64,000 bases of DNA from Paraburkholderia nodosa. GTDB taxonomy: Bacteria > Pseudomonadota > Gammaproteobacteria > Burkholderiales > Burkholderiaceae. The translations under genes were made by a program, and so were the position numbers. This document shows, piece after piece, positions 18,501-27,448 of the stretch. The stretch is from the NCBI RefSeq assembly GCF_001718195.1, contig NZ_MCNV01000010.1, positions 1 to 64,000 on the forward strand. The letters run 5' to 3'. How positions within the stretch are numbered: the stretch's first letter is position 1; the number at the start of each line of letters is the position of its first letter. The notes below the pieces were generated by a model that saw only the letters and a program-made list of their open reading frames with translations, did no database searches and was not told the origin of the DNA.

Positions 18501-19726
18501 GCGCTTTGCAGCGAGGTTTCGGCATCCTTGAGATCGCCGCGATCGAGTTGCGCCAGACCGCGCGCGCGATCGGCGGCGCCGGGGCCGGGGGGCCGTGCAC
18601 GCGCCTGGGTTGACGCTCGCGCGTTGCCCGCTGCCGTGGCCGGCGGCGCGCTAATGACGGCCGACGGGTTCTGCGCCAGCGCTTGCGCCTGCGCCTGGCC
18701 CTTCGCGCCGAGCTTCTTGCCGAGATCGGCGACGGTCTGCTTCGCGTCGGAGTCGTCGGGTACTTCCTGCAAATAGCGCAGATACCACACGTAATAGGCG
18801 GGATCGTCGTGCCCCGCGCTCGCGAGCGCGCGCCGCCACAGTTCGAGCGCGAACGCGCGGTTGCTGTCCTGGCGCTGGTACACGTGATAGATGAGGTTGA
18901 GGCCTTCCATGCGCGTGTCGGCGCGGTCGGTGAGCAGGTCGCCAAGGATCAGCGCGAGGCGGGGATCGTTCGGATTCTGCTTCACGCGCGTGCGCAATTC
19001 GCTGATCGCCTGCGCGCGGCCCGCGGTCGTGCCGGCCAGGATGCGGTAGTAGTCGCCCGCGAGATCGCCTGCGGGTGCGCCGTTCGGAAAGAGCTTGAGC
19101 AGGCGCGCCGAGGCTTCCTCGCTCTTGCCGGCGGCCGAGAGCAGGCGGATCTGGGCCATCTCCATCTTGCCGCTCGTGGCGACGCGGTAGGCGTCGTCGA
19201 GTTCTTTCGTTGCGTTCGCATTGGGCGCGATCTTCTTGAGCTGCGCGAGGATTTTCGCGGCTTCGGCCGGGCGGTTCGAGCGCAGCTCGATTTCGCCGAG
19301 CAACGCGAGCGCCTCGGGTTGCTGCGGGTCGAACAGCAGCGCTTTTTGCACGAGCCCGCGTGCGATATCCGGACGATTCTTGCCTTCCCACATGCGTGCG
19401 GCCGAGAGCAACTGCGCGGCCTGGGCGGAGGGCGTGGCGGCGTTGGCCGCCGGCTGCGGACCCGCCTGCGCGGATGCCAGATACGGCGAGGCCGCGAAGA
19501 GCAGCGCGACGATCGGCGCGAGTCTGGGTGCGAATCCTGGTACGCGTTTTGGTACGAGTTTGGGTACGAGGCGCGGTGCGATGTTCGGCAACAAGCGTTG
19601 CGGCATGCGTGAAACCGCTTCGCCTCGCAAGGCGTGCGCAGCCGCGCGCCGCGCCTCACGGCGCGCACTGCGCAGATGGGCGGCGCGGCGGGCAGACACG
19701 AGAGCGTTCAGCGCGGCGTGGGGCAT
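15587..19726 (-). CDS. bcsC: BcsC, outer-membrane cellulose exporter with TPR repeats
   Basis: About 1379 aa, longer than the 1157 aa of E. coli BcsC. A signal peptide (hydrophobic core IVALLFAASPYLASAQA) is followed by a long TPR solenoid in the periplasm (for example PQQPEALALLGEIELRSNRP and AQRANPNDGETIGALGLVRL) and a C-terminal beta-barrel of about 350 residues. Start is uncertain: ATG 19726 has GGACGAG upstream and overlaps the bcsZ end, fitting the coupled style of this operon. ATG 19606 would give a more usual signal peptide and 1339 aa. The leader has a tetrapeptide repeat of the type (A/V)PxL. Forms the pore for cellulose export. Confidence 0.92.
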   Translation of the reverse strand: MPHAALNALVSARRAAHLRSARREARRAAAHALRGEAVSRMPQRLLPNIAPRLVPKLVPKRVPGFAPRLAPIVALLFAASPYLASAQAGPQPAANAATPSAQAAQLLSAARMWEGKNRPDIARGLVQKALLFDPQQPEALALLGEIELRSNRPAEAAKILAQLKKIAPNANATKELDDAYRVATSGKMEMAQIRLLSAAGKSEEASARLLKLFPNGAPAGDLAGDYYRILAGTTAGRAQAISELRTRVKQNPNDPRLALILGDLLTDRADTRMEGLNLIYHVYQRQDSNRAFALELWRRALASAGHDDPAYYVWYLRYLQEVPDDSDAKQTVADLGKKLGAKGQAQAQALAQNPSAVISAPPATAAGNARASTQARARPPGPGAADRARGLAQLDRGDLKDAETSLQSAQRANPNDGETIGALGLVRLREGRHDEARELFARALKLDPDNAGKWRSLEKTATIWGTIAKAREANSQGKPEEAETLAREALKLDPGNTTASDILGNALIAQKKWPEAEAVLRPLVNAPKPDMDALRGLVTVLRETGRESEIEPLIAATTPRVSGSSAEQKQLHAELLSIQADQLLADNRKSPAIAKLEEAVRLTPDDAWTRFRLARQYRDLGLPALGRQVMEDGLKVSQAPDMRYATALYLNSVDDVEAAAAQLDAVPEAQRSEGMRELMGNLAAQKKIAQARQLIAQGKEDEARALLDSAAADANAANDPQMLATVGREWIAIGEPDRGLKLVQDWLAAHPDDPAANGARVRYGELLAAANRDDAWANWIDATRDQPGITDEQKASLDDQELRLVARETGRQIEAGDLTGARHTLDAVPDRLKTTKRWRLEDVDLREAKGDYKGAMASAQKVLVTQPDDADARLTVARMLERMGRDREAADMVRAVLADTAENDIDTRLAVARRFTALGLNDEASAVVDPLREQYPDNPDITIQAGRVAQARGNYNEAASLYRTSRTQEVAEGTRPDADGTTSAGRALQGLEDRKQGQVATGWYQSNLSGDPGISELHATEVPLYVRIPDGYTGHYFFHADTVYLNAGTLPGNDLDIAYKYGKIAALGNAGLGSVNETATGVALAAGYEFSGANNSWRADIGSTPVGFPITSVLGGIQYRHDFPSGSSLSLDVSRRPVTASLVSYAGGIDPVTGEKWGGVVRNGFTVRGAQDFGPGTIFTSIGFGLLTGTNVETNQEFKVRSGYDWSVFKRPDQIVSSGLTLNYWKYSKNEHNYTFGNGGYYSPQSYFSVSIPLDWTGRYKKLSWEIDGSVGMSFTNENESPFYPTRPGLQAQALAFMSANDLGSPFFGGGSGGGFSYAVEAAAEYRVTEHFVVGGRFRLDRSRDYAPNVGVLYLRYFFSPQKGPVPFPPRPVVPYSAY

Positions 19727-21045
19727 GCGCTCGTCCATGCTGGGGCAACGCGACCTTGCGCGTCGAAATGGTACAGCCCGTCGAGGTAGCCGAGCCCGAA
19801 CAACATCAGCACGCTGCTGTAGTAGCCAGGCGGCGACTTTTGCGCGAGCGTGCGGCCGCGCTCGACCTGGGCGTTCGCGAGATCGCTGCGGCCGAGTGCC
19901 GACAGATACGGCGCGACCGCGGCGGAAAAGCCGCCGTTGCCCTCGTTGGGCCCCGCTGTGCCCGTGGTCGTGTCGACGCGCTCGGGCGGAAAACCATGCG
20001 CGCCGACGAAATCCGCGAGCGGCCTGAAGGTGGCGAGCGTGCTGGCGCGCAGAGGGTCGTCGCCCGCGAGCATGCCGGCCCACAGATACACGCGGATGGC
20101 GTTGTACGCGCTTTCGGCATGCGTTTGCGCGTCGGGGGCGAAGCCGCCTTTCACGTGATATTCGACCCAGTCGGGCGAGTAGCCCTTGGGCGCGGTCTCG
20201 TTGACGAGTCTCGCCGACGAGGCGAGCAGCGCCTTCCATTCGCCCGCCTCCGGCAGCGCGAGCATGAAACGCCGCATGACCTGGAGCGGCACGTAGCTCG
20301 GGTTCAGGCGCCAGCCGTCCTTGCCGATCGTAAAGCCCACGGGTCCCGGCAGCACCGTGCGGCCGAGACCCGGCAGCACGGCGGTTTCCTCGCGCACGAT
20401 GTTGCGGGCCATCACCGTGCCGAGCGCGGTGTAGCGGCGCTCGTTCCAGAGGCGTCCGGCTTCGAGCAGCGTGTAGGCGATCCAGAGATCGGCGTCGCTG
20501 GCGGGGTTGCTGTCGATCACGCCCCACTGCGGCTCGCCGGCATGCGCGGCGCCTGAAGTGCCAGACGCTGCCGACGCCGCAACCGGCTTGCCGTCCTCGC
20601 CGATGTCGCGCCGTCCCCAGATCCATGCCGGCAGATGCGTGGCGAGGTCGCCCTGCGCAAGATTGTTTTCGGTCCACGTAAGGACTTTGTCGAAGCTCGC
20701 GCGGTCGTTCGCGACCAGCGCAAAAAAGAGCGCGTAGGACTGTCCTTCGGAAACGGTCACCTGGCGCGGCGTGCTCGCGTCGATCACGCGGCCATCGGCG
20801 CTCAGCAGCGTGCTGCGAAACGCGTTCCACGCGGGCCAGGCGCAGGCCGCGGGGCTGGCGGATTTTGCCGCGCTGCCGCTGGCGCTGGCGGCCGGCGCGG
20901 CCGCGTGCGCTGTCGCAGCCGGCATCAGCAGCGCCAATGTTGCGAGCGGTGCGCAGGCAAACGCGCCCGCCGCGAGCCAGCGCATGAGCCGGGGCGCAAG
21001 CCGGGGCGCCAGAGCGGGCGCGAGCGTAGCCAAACCCGGACGCAT
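19708..21045 (-). CDS. bcsZ: BcsZ, periplasmic endo-1,4-beta-glucanase (GH8)
   Basis: 445 aa. Signal peptide at the N-terminus ending near PAATAHA. The GH8 domain contains GQSYALFFALVANDRASFDK, THLPAWIWGRR and the acidic segment SDADLWIAYTLLEAGRLW. BcsZ trims or edits nascent cellulose in the periplasm. ATG 21045 begins two bases after the bcsB stop codon. The first 30 residues contain the repeat LAP-ALAP-RLAP-RL, an echo of the BcsC leader. Its end overlaps the proposed bcsC start. Confidence 0.93.
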   Translation of the reverse strand: MRPGLATLAPALAPRLAPRLMRWLAAGAFACAPLATLALLMPAATAHAAAPAASASGSAAKSASPAACAWPAWNAFRSTLLSADGRVIDASTPRQVTVSEGQSYALFFALVANDRASFDKVLTWTENNLAQGDLATHLPAWIWGRRDIGEDGKPVAASAASGTSGAAHAGEPQWGVIDSNPASDADLWIAYTLLEAGRLWNERRYTALGTVMARNIVREETAVLPGLGRTVLPGPVGFTIGKDGWRLNPSYVPLQVMRRFMLALPEAGEWKALLASSARLVNETAPKGYSPDWVEYHVKGGFAPDAQTHAESAYNAIRVYLWAGMLAGDDPLRASTLATFRPLADFVGAHGFPPERVDTTTGTAGPNEGNGGFSAAVAPYLSALGRSDLANAQVERGRTLAQKSPPGYYSSVLMLFGLGYLDGLYHFDAQGRVAPAWTSACPTPR

Positions 21046-21047
21046 CG

Positions 21048-23465
21048 TCAGGTCCCGGAGCGGCGGGAGGCCATGCGGCCGAGCGCCCAGAACACGGTGA
21101 GCGCAACGATCAGACCGGCCAGAATGCCCGCGAGCGCCATCAGTGCCGGGTAGCGCGAGATAAACACCCAGGCGCGCGCATACCACGGCAGATCGCCGAC
21201 AAAATAGCGGTTGCCCACGCGCAGGCCCTCCACCTGGCCTTCGCGCACGAGCGTGAGATCGCCGTGCATCTGCGAGATCTTGCCGCCGTCCTGGAGCGCG
21301 TCGAGCACGTCGCCGAACTGCGCCGACGAAGTCGCGGCGAGCGCCACCACGCTCCTGCCTGACTTCAGCGGCGACTCGAAGCCGATCAGCGCCGCCATCG
21401 GTCCGCCGAGCGTAACGATCGAGCGGCCCGACGGCGTCGGGTCCTCGTCCTCGGTGCCGCCGAGCCAGCCGGGCCAGCCGCTGCGCTGGTCGCGCGTGGT
21501 CACCTCGGTCTTGCCGCGCTCGATGAGAAGCGGCAGGTCATTGCCCCACTTCTCGAGCAGTTGCGCGCCCGAGCCCGAACCGATCACGAGCAGGTTGCTG
21601 TCGCGCACGCTGTCCACCTGGCTGGCGGGCACGATCGTCAGGCGCAGCGAGGGGAGGCCCGTCCACTGGCCCATGTGGCCGAGCAGCGTGAGCACGGCTT
21701 CCTGATCCTTCGTGTCGGGTTGGTCCGGAATCACGAAGGCCGTGTCGGAGAGGTCGGCCATGCGCGTGAACGGATAGCCGCTGTTCGCGAAGTAGGCGAG
21801 GTTGGGCAGCGACGTGTAGTGCGCGAAGCCGCTGAAGTCGATGACCGAGTCGGGATCGACGGCCGCGCGCGCAACATCGTTGGCAGTCGAGGTGCACAGC
21901 CCCGTCTTCTGCGAATCGATATGGAACTGGAACTGGAACTGGTTGTCGCTGCCCACGCGGAACGCGGGGATTTCCAGATTCGTTGATGAACGGGTGTCCG
22001 AGCCCGAAAGCAGCGGCACGTTGATGCGCGCTTCGTCGGAGGCGCGCGTGACGGGACGCAGCCGTTGCGAGCGCACGAGTTGATCGTTGATGCTCACGTT
22101 GAGCACCGAGTCGTTCCATGCGGAAGGCGCCGTGTAGCGATAGCGGATGTCGAGCGGCACGTTGCCCCGCGCCCACGCATAGAGGTCGGCGGGCACGCGC
22201 AGATTCACGCGGATCGCGGGCGGGTTGTAGCCCGATACCTGGAGCTGCTGCGGGTCCGTCACCAGCTCGCGGAACAGCACGGGGCGGTCGGTGGGCACCC
22301 AGTTCGGCGCGTCGTAGGGCTTGCGCGCCGGGCCGAGATCGATCGACTTCACCATCACGCTGTTGCCGGCCATGCCGGCCTGCCCGAGCGCGACCGCGTA
22401 GGCGGCGTTCAGCAGTTCCTCGGGCGTGCGGCCCGCGAGCACGAGGAGCTTGCGGCCCGACTGCGGATCGGCGGCTGGGTTCGCCATGACCGAGACCGTG
22501 GGGCCCTTGATTTCCGGCAGGTTCAGCCCCTCGGGCACCTGGCCCGGCAGCACGAGCGCAATGGCGTTGGCGTCGGGCGGCACGGTGCGCGAGACCGGAA
22601 AGCGCGAGCCGCGATAGCTCGCGAGCGCGCCAAGCCACGACGAGACGACGCCCGCCGCGTGCAGCACGGGCACGCCCGCGTTGGCGGCGAGTACGAAGGG
22701 CACGCGCACGAGGCGGTTGTCGTGGCGGTCGAAGAACGGCACAGGCAAGAGCCCGAGGTCGTCGGGCAGCACGATGCCCGCCGTGTTGAGCGTGAGCGAC
22801 GTGTCGGGGCTGATGTCGGCCCAGAGGCTCGAATGATAGGCATCCTCGCAATGATCGAGCGTGTAGTGCGCGATCATCTGCACGGTGATGCGGTTGTAGT
22901 CGGTGAAAAGGCGCGGGTCGAGATCGATCTCGCTCGTCACGAGCTGCCCGGCCGTCTCCTTCACGAGCGGAATCGTCGCGACGACTTCACCGTTCACAAA
23001 CACCCTGAGATGCGAAAGCGAAAAGATCAGCGAGGGCGAGTAGGTGTAGACGAGCTTGAGCTTTGCGCTGGTCACGACTTCGTCGGTGCGAACGTCTACA
23101 TTCATGCCGCCGGTGGGATCGAGGCCGCGCAGCGGGATCGGCCCGTACGCACCCATCTGGCGCAACGTGAACGTGCGCGTGCGCGGCTGCCCGAGCGGCG
23201 TCGAAGCGGCAGGCTCGGGAATGACGGAGCCCGGTGCCGTCTGGATGACAACGGGCCCCGTCACAGGGGCGGAAGCAGCGGCCGCAGCGGAGGCCGTAAC
23301 TGGCGCTGCGGCGCGAGCGGAGGCGGGAACGTCGCTTGCTCCCGCCGCGGCCGCCTTTGTCGTCTGCGTAGCGGCGACAGCCGATTTGTCCACCGCGAAA
23401 AGGCTCGCCCCCAGCAGTAATCCGGCGACGAGCGCGCCCAGCCCAACTTGAACGGAGAGTCGCAT
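21048..23465 (-). CDS. bcsB: BcsB, periplasmic cyclic-di-GMP-associated cellulose synthase subunit
   Basis: 805 aa. It has an N-terminal signal segment (VGLGALVAGLLLGASLFAV), an Ala-rich linker, two carbohydrate-binding/flavodoxin-like repeat units (including LRGLDPTGGMNVDVRTDE), and a C-terminal membrane anchor (ALMALAGILAGLIVALTVFW). BcsB guides the glucan from BcsA across the periplasm. First gene of the operon, which then runs Z-C-E-F-Q-A-G-R. bcsA is normally directly before bcsB; here it is seventh and separated from bcsB by about 8.4 kb. Confidence 0.94.
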   Translation of the reverse strand: MRLSVQVGLGALVAGLLLGASLFAVDKSAVAATQTTKAAAAGASDVPASARAAAPVTASAAAAASAPVTGPVVIQTAPGSVIPEPAASTPLGQPRTRTFTLRQMGAYGPIPLRGLDPTGGMNVDVRTDEVVTSAKLKLVYTYSPSLIFSLSHLRVFVNGEVVATIPLVKETAGQLVTSEIDLDPRLFTDYNRITVQMIAHYTLDHCEDAYHSSLWADISPDTSLTLNTAGIVLPDDLGLLPVPFFDRHDNRLVRVPFVLAANAGVPVLHAAGVVSSWLGALASYRGSRFPVSRTVPPDANAIALVLPGQVPEGLNLPEIKGPTVSVMANPAADPQSGRKLLVLAGRTPEELLNAAYAVALGQAGMAGNSVMVKSIDLGPARKPYDAPNWVPTDRPVLFRELVTDPQQLQVSGYNPPAIRVNLRVPADLYAWARGNVPLDIRYRYTAPSAWNDSVLNVSINDQLVRSQRLRPVTRASDEARINVPLLSGSDTRSSTNLEIPAFRVGSDNQFQFQFHIDSQKTGLCTSTANDVARAAVDPDSVIDFSGFAHYTSLPNLAYFANSGYPFTRMADLSDTAFVIPDQPDTKDQEAVLTLLGHMGQWTGLPSLRLTIVPASQVDSVRDSNLLVIGSGSGAQLLEKWGNDLPLLIERGKTEVTTRDQRSGWPGWLGGTEDEDPTPSGRSIVTLGGPMAALIGFESPLKSGRSVVALAATSSAQFGDVLDALQDGGKISQMHGDLTLVREGQVEGLRVGNRYFVGDLPWYARAWVFISRYPALMALAGILAGLIVALTVFWALGRMASRRSGT

Positions 23466-23934
23466 CGCAACAGCCCTTTGTTTTCTTCGCAGTGGCTGTC
23501 TTTATCTTGCAAAGACAGCGGCTATGGCTATTGGCGGCGTGGTGCCGCCAAGCGTTATCTCGAAACGGCGTCAATGTGTGGTGGAGTTTAGCGGAGAGCC
23601 AAGGATCGCGCCCTATGAATGCACGTGTTTATGCCCGTTGCGTAAAGCGCGCAGATGACGGGCTGGCGCGGCCTGACGGCCGGTTTGACAGTTGGGCGCT
23701 CGGATTGGGCTGGCGGGTCGGCGCGCTTGACAATTCCTGCGCGCGCAACGAAAGGCGGTGGCGTTGCGAGCGCGCAACGCGGTCGCCGGAGATGGTGCGC
23801 CAAAAGCCGGCCCTCCGGTTCATTCAATTACTAAGGACGTCGAATCGATGGGGCATGCAGCCACCTCGCGCATGTGCAGTGTCGCGAGCGGTGAGGTAAT
23901 CTTGGCGGCTCAGATCCAGAAGCGGAGCAGGGTA
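23466..23934. other. Divergent intergenic region bcsB / O-methyltransferase
   Basis: About 470 bases with no supported gene. It should contain the promoter for the nine-gene cellulose operon (leftward) and one for the O-methyltransferase (rightward). Two TTGACA elements (23685 and 23727, plus strand) lack good -10 partners. No clear operator was found. Confidence 0.45.
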
Positions 23935-24603
23935 ATGAACGAGCAAACGTGGCAAGCAGTGGACGACTGGTTCTGCGAGCGGCTGATCGGTCCCGATGAT
24001 GCGCTCGACGGCGCGCTCGCCGCAAGCGCCAAAGCGGGCCTTCGCGCGATCAACGTGGCACCGAATCAGGGCAAGTTTCTGCATCTGCTCGCGCGCATCC
24101 AGGGCGCGCGGCGCATCCTCGAAATCGGCACGCTGGGCGGCTATAGCGCGATCTGGCTCGCTCGCGCGCTGCCCGATGACGGCGCGATGGTGTCGCTCGA
24201 ATTCAGCCCGGAAAACGCGGCCGTTGCGCGGGCCAACATCGCGCGGGCGGGGCTCGATGCGAAGGTGACGGTCATGACGGGCCTCGCGCTCGAATCGCTC
24301 GATGCGCTCGTCGCGCAAGGCGTGCCGCCGTTCGACTTCGTGTTTATCGACGCGGACAAGAGCAACAACCCGAATTACCTCGAACGCGTGCTGAAGCTTT
24401 CGCGTCCGGGTACGGTCATCGTGGCCGATAACGTGGTGCGCGAAGGGCGCGTGGCCGACCCCGCGCATCACGAGGACGATGTGGTCGGCTTGCGTCGCTA
24501 CTTCGACATGCTTGGAAACGACAGGCGGCTTGCGACCACGGCTGTGCAGACGGTGGGCAGCAAAGGCTGGGACGGGTTTGCGATCACGGTGGTGGGCGGG
24601 TAG
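23935..24603 (+). CDS. O-methyltransferase family 3 (caffeoyl-CoA/catechol type)
   Basis: 222 aa. The SAM-binding motif is ILEIGTLGGYSAIWLARALP, and the metal-site region is FDFVFIDADKSNNPNYL, both typical of the cation-dependent O-methyltransferase family that includes caffeoyl-CoA and catechol methyltransferases. Start ATG has GGAG about nine bases upstream. Single gene, divergent from the cellulose operon and followed by its own terminator hairpin. Substrate unknown; the tail (SKGWDGFAITVV) is standard for the family. Confidence 0.88.
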   Translation: MNEQTWQAVDDWFCERLIGPDDALDGALAASAKAGLRAINVAPNQGKFLHLLARIQGARRILEIGTLGGYSAIWLARALPDDGAMVSLEFSPENAAVARANIARAGLDAKVTVMTGLALESLDALVAQGVPPFDFVFIDADKSNNPNYLERVLKLSRPGTVIVADNVVREGRVADPAHHEDDVVGLRRYFDMLGNDRRLATTAVQTVGSKGWDGFAITVVGG

Positions 24604-24641
24604 CAAACGTCGATCGCCCATACACATGCGCCAAAGGCAAA

Positions 24642-24672
24642 AAGGGCCTGGCAGATGAACTGCCCGGCCCTT
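24642..24672. terminator. Hairpin between convergent genes
   Basis: AAGGGCC-x-GGCAG (24642-24654) pairs with CTGCC-x-GGCCCTT (24660-24672) with one internal mismatch and a five-base loop. It lies between the convergent O-methyltransferase and TonB receptor genes. T-runs are short. Confidence 0.65.
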
Positions 24673-24704
24673 CGTCCGTCTAGCTACGCGCTGACGATCG
24701 CCGG

Positions 24705-26936
24705 TCAGAAGTCCGTCGTCATCGAGAACAACACGGTACGCGGCGCGCCCATCGTCAGATAGCCACCGTTGGTCGACGACCAGTACGCCTTGTTGGCGAG
24801 GTTATAAACATTGGCGCGGAACGTAGTCGGACGGCCGAACACGTTCGTCGCATAGCGCGCGCCGATGTCCACGGTGTCCCACGCCTTGATCGACATGGTG
24901 TTGGCCGCATCGAAATACTGCGGACCCGTATGCGTCCAGCGTGCCGAAAGCGTGAGGCCCTGCACCCCGGGCACGTCGTATTCGGCGCCCAGGTTGAGCA
25001 GGAAGCTCGGCACGCCTACCGGGGTCTTGCCGTCGGTCGAACCCCCGTCGGTGTCGAGTTGCACGGCGTTGATCCAGGTTGCGCCCGCGATCAGACGCAC
25101 GCCCTTGTACACCTCGCCGAACACCGACGCTTCCACGCCGCGATGGCGCTCGTTGCCGTTGGCCACATAGGCGCCCGCGCTGTTGGTGTAGGTCTGCGGC
25201 TTTTCGAGCTGGAACAGCGCGAGCTGCGCGCCGTACTTGCCGTTGTCGTACTTCGCGCCCACTTCATACTGCTTCGTGCGCTCCGGCGCGAGCTGGTCGC
25301 CGTAGTTCGTCGTGCCCTGAGGCGCAATGCCGCCCGCCGAAAGCGACTCGCTGCGGTTCGCGTAGATCGAGACGTTCTCCCACGGCTTGACGACGAGGCC
25401 GAACAGCGGCGTGGTGATCGAGTCGTTGTAGTTCGAGGTCTGCAGCAGCGTCGACGACGAGTAGCCGTTCGACAGGATCTCCTGGTGACGCACGCCCACC
25501 GTAAACAGCACGCGGTCGTGGAAGAAGCCGAGCGTGTCCGAGGCCGAGACGCTGCGCATCAGGTTCAGTGCCGTGATCGGCGGGTTGCCGTCCATGCCGG
25601 CCTGATAGGCCGTCGCCGGATACGGCACCTGCACGCCGCTGTAGAGGCTGGTCGGGAACGAATTGGAAAGCGTCCAGCCCGACTGCGTTTCCACGCGCAC
25701 GATCGAGGCGCCCGCGGTTACGAAGTGGCTCACCGGACCGGTGTTGAAGTGGCCGCGCACGCCCGTTTCCGCCGAGGTCGCGCCTTCCTTGCGCACGACG
25801 CCCAGGCGCGAGCCGGTGGTGGTCGTGGGATCGGTGTAGTAGGGCGAGAAGTATTCGCCGTGCTCGTTCGTGTGGCGCACGCCGCCCGTCACATACGCGG
25901 TCCAGCCGGGCAGGAAGTCGTATTCGGCGCGCAGGATGCCGACGGTGTCTTCCGCGTCGCTATACGACCAGGTCTGCGCGTAGTTGTGCGTCGCCGAGGG
26001 CACACCCGGAATTTCGTCGCCGAGCACATAGACGACGGGGCGGCCGTCCGAAACGTGCTGACGCTGATACATGAAGTCGCCTTCGAGACGCAGCTTCTCG
26101 CCGCGCCAGTCGAGCGCCACGGCCGTCTGGTTGGCGCGGCGCATTTCGCTGTCGATGCTCGTTTCGCCGTCGCGGTTGTACTGGTTCACGCGGATGCCGA
26201 ACTGGTCGTTGTCGCCGAAGCGGCGCCCCACGTCGATATGCGTGCCGAACTCGCCCGAGGCGCTGCCTTCGAGCGTCACGCGCGTGAGCGGCTTGTCGTC
26301 GGCGCGCTTCAGTTGCAGGTTCACGCTGCCGCCGATCGAGGTGCCGTTGGGCGCCGCGCCGTTCAGGAACGCGCTCGCACCCTTGAAGATGTCCACGCGC
26401 TCGAGCGCAGCCGTCTCGACGAGCTGGCGCGGCGTGATGCCGTACAGGCCGTTGAGCGAGATATCGTCGCTGTCGAGCGTGAAGCCGCGAATGACGTATA
26501 CCTCCTGGAAGTTGCCGTAACCGTAGGCGGTGCGCACGGCCGGGTCGTTCGAGAGCACATCGGCAATGGTGCGCGCCTGCTGGTCCTCGATCAGCTTCGC
26601 GGTGTACGTCGTCATGCTGAACGGCACGTCGATGTTCTTCTGCGAACCGAGCACGCCGAAATCGCCGCCGCGCGCCACATGGCCGCCGCCAAAAGTCGGC
26701 TGCAGGTCGCCCGGCAGCGCTTCCTGGGACGCCTGCACTTTCACGGTGGGCAGCGTGGCGTTGCTGGCGCTACCGGTTGCGGCGGCGCCGCTCGCTGCGG
26801 CGGGCGCCGCGGCGGTTTGCGCGAACGCCGCGGCGGGCAGGCTGAACGCGACGGCGATGGCGGCGAGGATCGCAACCCGGGAAGCGGGGAGGTGCGAAGG
26901 CAAGTTGGAAGGCGTGTGCAGACGGGATGCGGACAT
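24705..26936 (-). CDS. TonB-dependent siderophore receptor
   Basis: 743 aa from the ATG at 26936. Signal peptide (VAILAAIAVAFSLPAAAFAQ), Ala-rich spacer, then a plug domain (MTTYTAKLIEDQQARTIADV, and later NGAAPNGTSIGGSVNLQLKR) and a 22-strand-type barrel ending in aromatic Phe (VLFSMTTDF). The overall pattern matches ferric-siderophore receptors of the FhuE/FoxA/FpvA class. The ligand cannot be told. A Fur-like site lies about 145 bases upstream, implying iron repression. No siderophore synthesis or ABC transporter genes are adjacent. Confidence 0.93.
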   Translation of the reverse strand: MSASRLHTPSNLPSHLPASRVAILAAIAVAFSLPAAAFAQTAAAPAAASGAAATGSASNATLPTVKVQASQEALPGDLQPTFGGGHVARGGDFGVLGSQKNIDVPFSMTTYTAKLIEDQQARTIADVLSNDPAVRTAYGYGNFQEVYVIRGFTLDSDDISLNGLYGITPRQLVETAALERVDIFKGASAFLNGAAPNGTSIGGSVNLQLKRADDKPLTRVTLEGSASGEFGTHIDVGRRFGDNDQFGIRVNQYNRDGETSIDSEMRRANQTAVALDWRGEKLRLEGDFMYQRQHVSDGRPVVYVLGDEIPGVPSATHNYAQTWSYSDAEDTVGILRAEYDFLPGWTAYVTGGVRHTNEHGEYFSPYYTDPTTTTGSRLGVVRKEGATSAETGVRGHFNTGPVSHFVTAGASIVRVETQSGWTLSNSFPTSLYSGVQVPYPATAYQAGMDGNPPITALNLMRSVSASDTLGFFHDRVLFTVGVRHQEILSNGYSSSTLLQTSNYNDSITTPLFGLVVKPWENVSIYANRSESLSAGGIAPQGTTNYGDQLAPERTKQYEVGAKYDNGKYGAQLALFQLEKPQTYTNSAGAYVANGNERHRGVEASVFGEVYKGVRLIAGATWINAVQLDTDGGSTDGKTPVGVPSFLLNLGAEYDVPGVQGLTLSARWTHTGPQYFDAANTMSIKAWDTVDIGARYATNVFGRPTTFRANVYNLANKAYWSSTNGGYLTMGAPRTVLFSMTTDF

Positions 26937-27448
26937 AAAAAGGGTCGTAGCGAAGGTGGCGCTGGCGCCTCGTGCTGCCTTGGCGCTGTGCGCAGGCTCC
27001 GGGCGAATGGTTATGCTTTGCCGGTCAGACAGGGCTCGCGGAGCTGGCCCCATGAACGGCCCGGAAAAGTATGCGGATTGTATTGCAAATGAGAATGCGT
27101 GTTATTTAAATATTGATGTCAGTCGTTGTATTCAGCGTTTACGCAACAATTTCAGCGTCAGGCATTCGATGTGGGCGCAACGAAAGGTTGGGAAATTCGG
27201 GGTCACAAGGCGTGCGTGCGCCGCGCGCGAACGCGCGGCGTCGTCCAGCGTCGTTGCGCGCTCAACCAATGCACAGCGCGACGCTTGACGCCGCATGGGC
27301 AAGACGCGGCCTGGCCCGTTTTCGAGGCGCGTTCCATGCGGCGCCGATAAGCAGATTCGATGCCTTTCGGCAGTCCTTTCGTTGGTTCGCACGGCGCGCT
27401 CAAACCTACAATGAGGCTTCGTGATGTTCGACGTCTGGTGAACCGGAA
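26937..27448. other. Divergent intergenic region TonB receptor / galB
   Basis: About 510 bases with no supported gene. The 27060-27130 part is markedly AT-rich, includes the candidate Fur box, and should hold the receptor promoter. The galB promoter should lie in 27130-27448, where no clear element was recognised. Confidence 0.5.
27081..27100. promoter_or_regulatory. Candidate Fur box
   Basis: The stretch TATTGCAAATGAGAATGCGT is in an AT-rich island about 145 bases upstream of the TonB receptor start. TGCAAATGAGAAT is a common half of proteobacterial Fur boxes, and three hexamers of the NAT/GAGAAT type can be read. The match is not to a full 19-bp palindrome. Confidence 0.55.

Noticed and set aside
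23685..23760. TTGACA elements as the bcs or methyltransferase promoter
   Set aside because: Neither has an acceptable -10 box at 16-18 bases, and both point away from the bcs operon.
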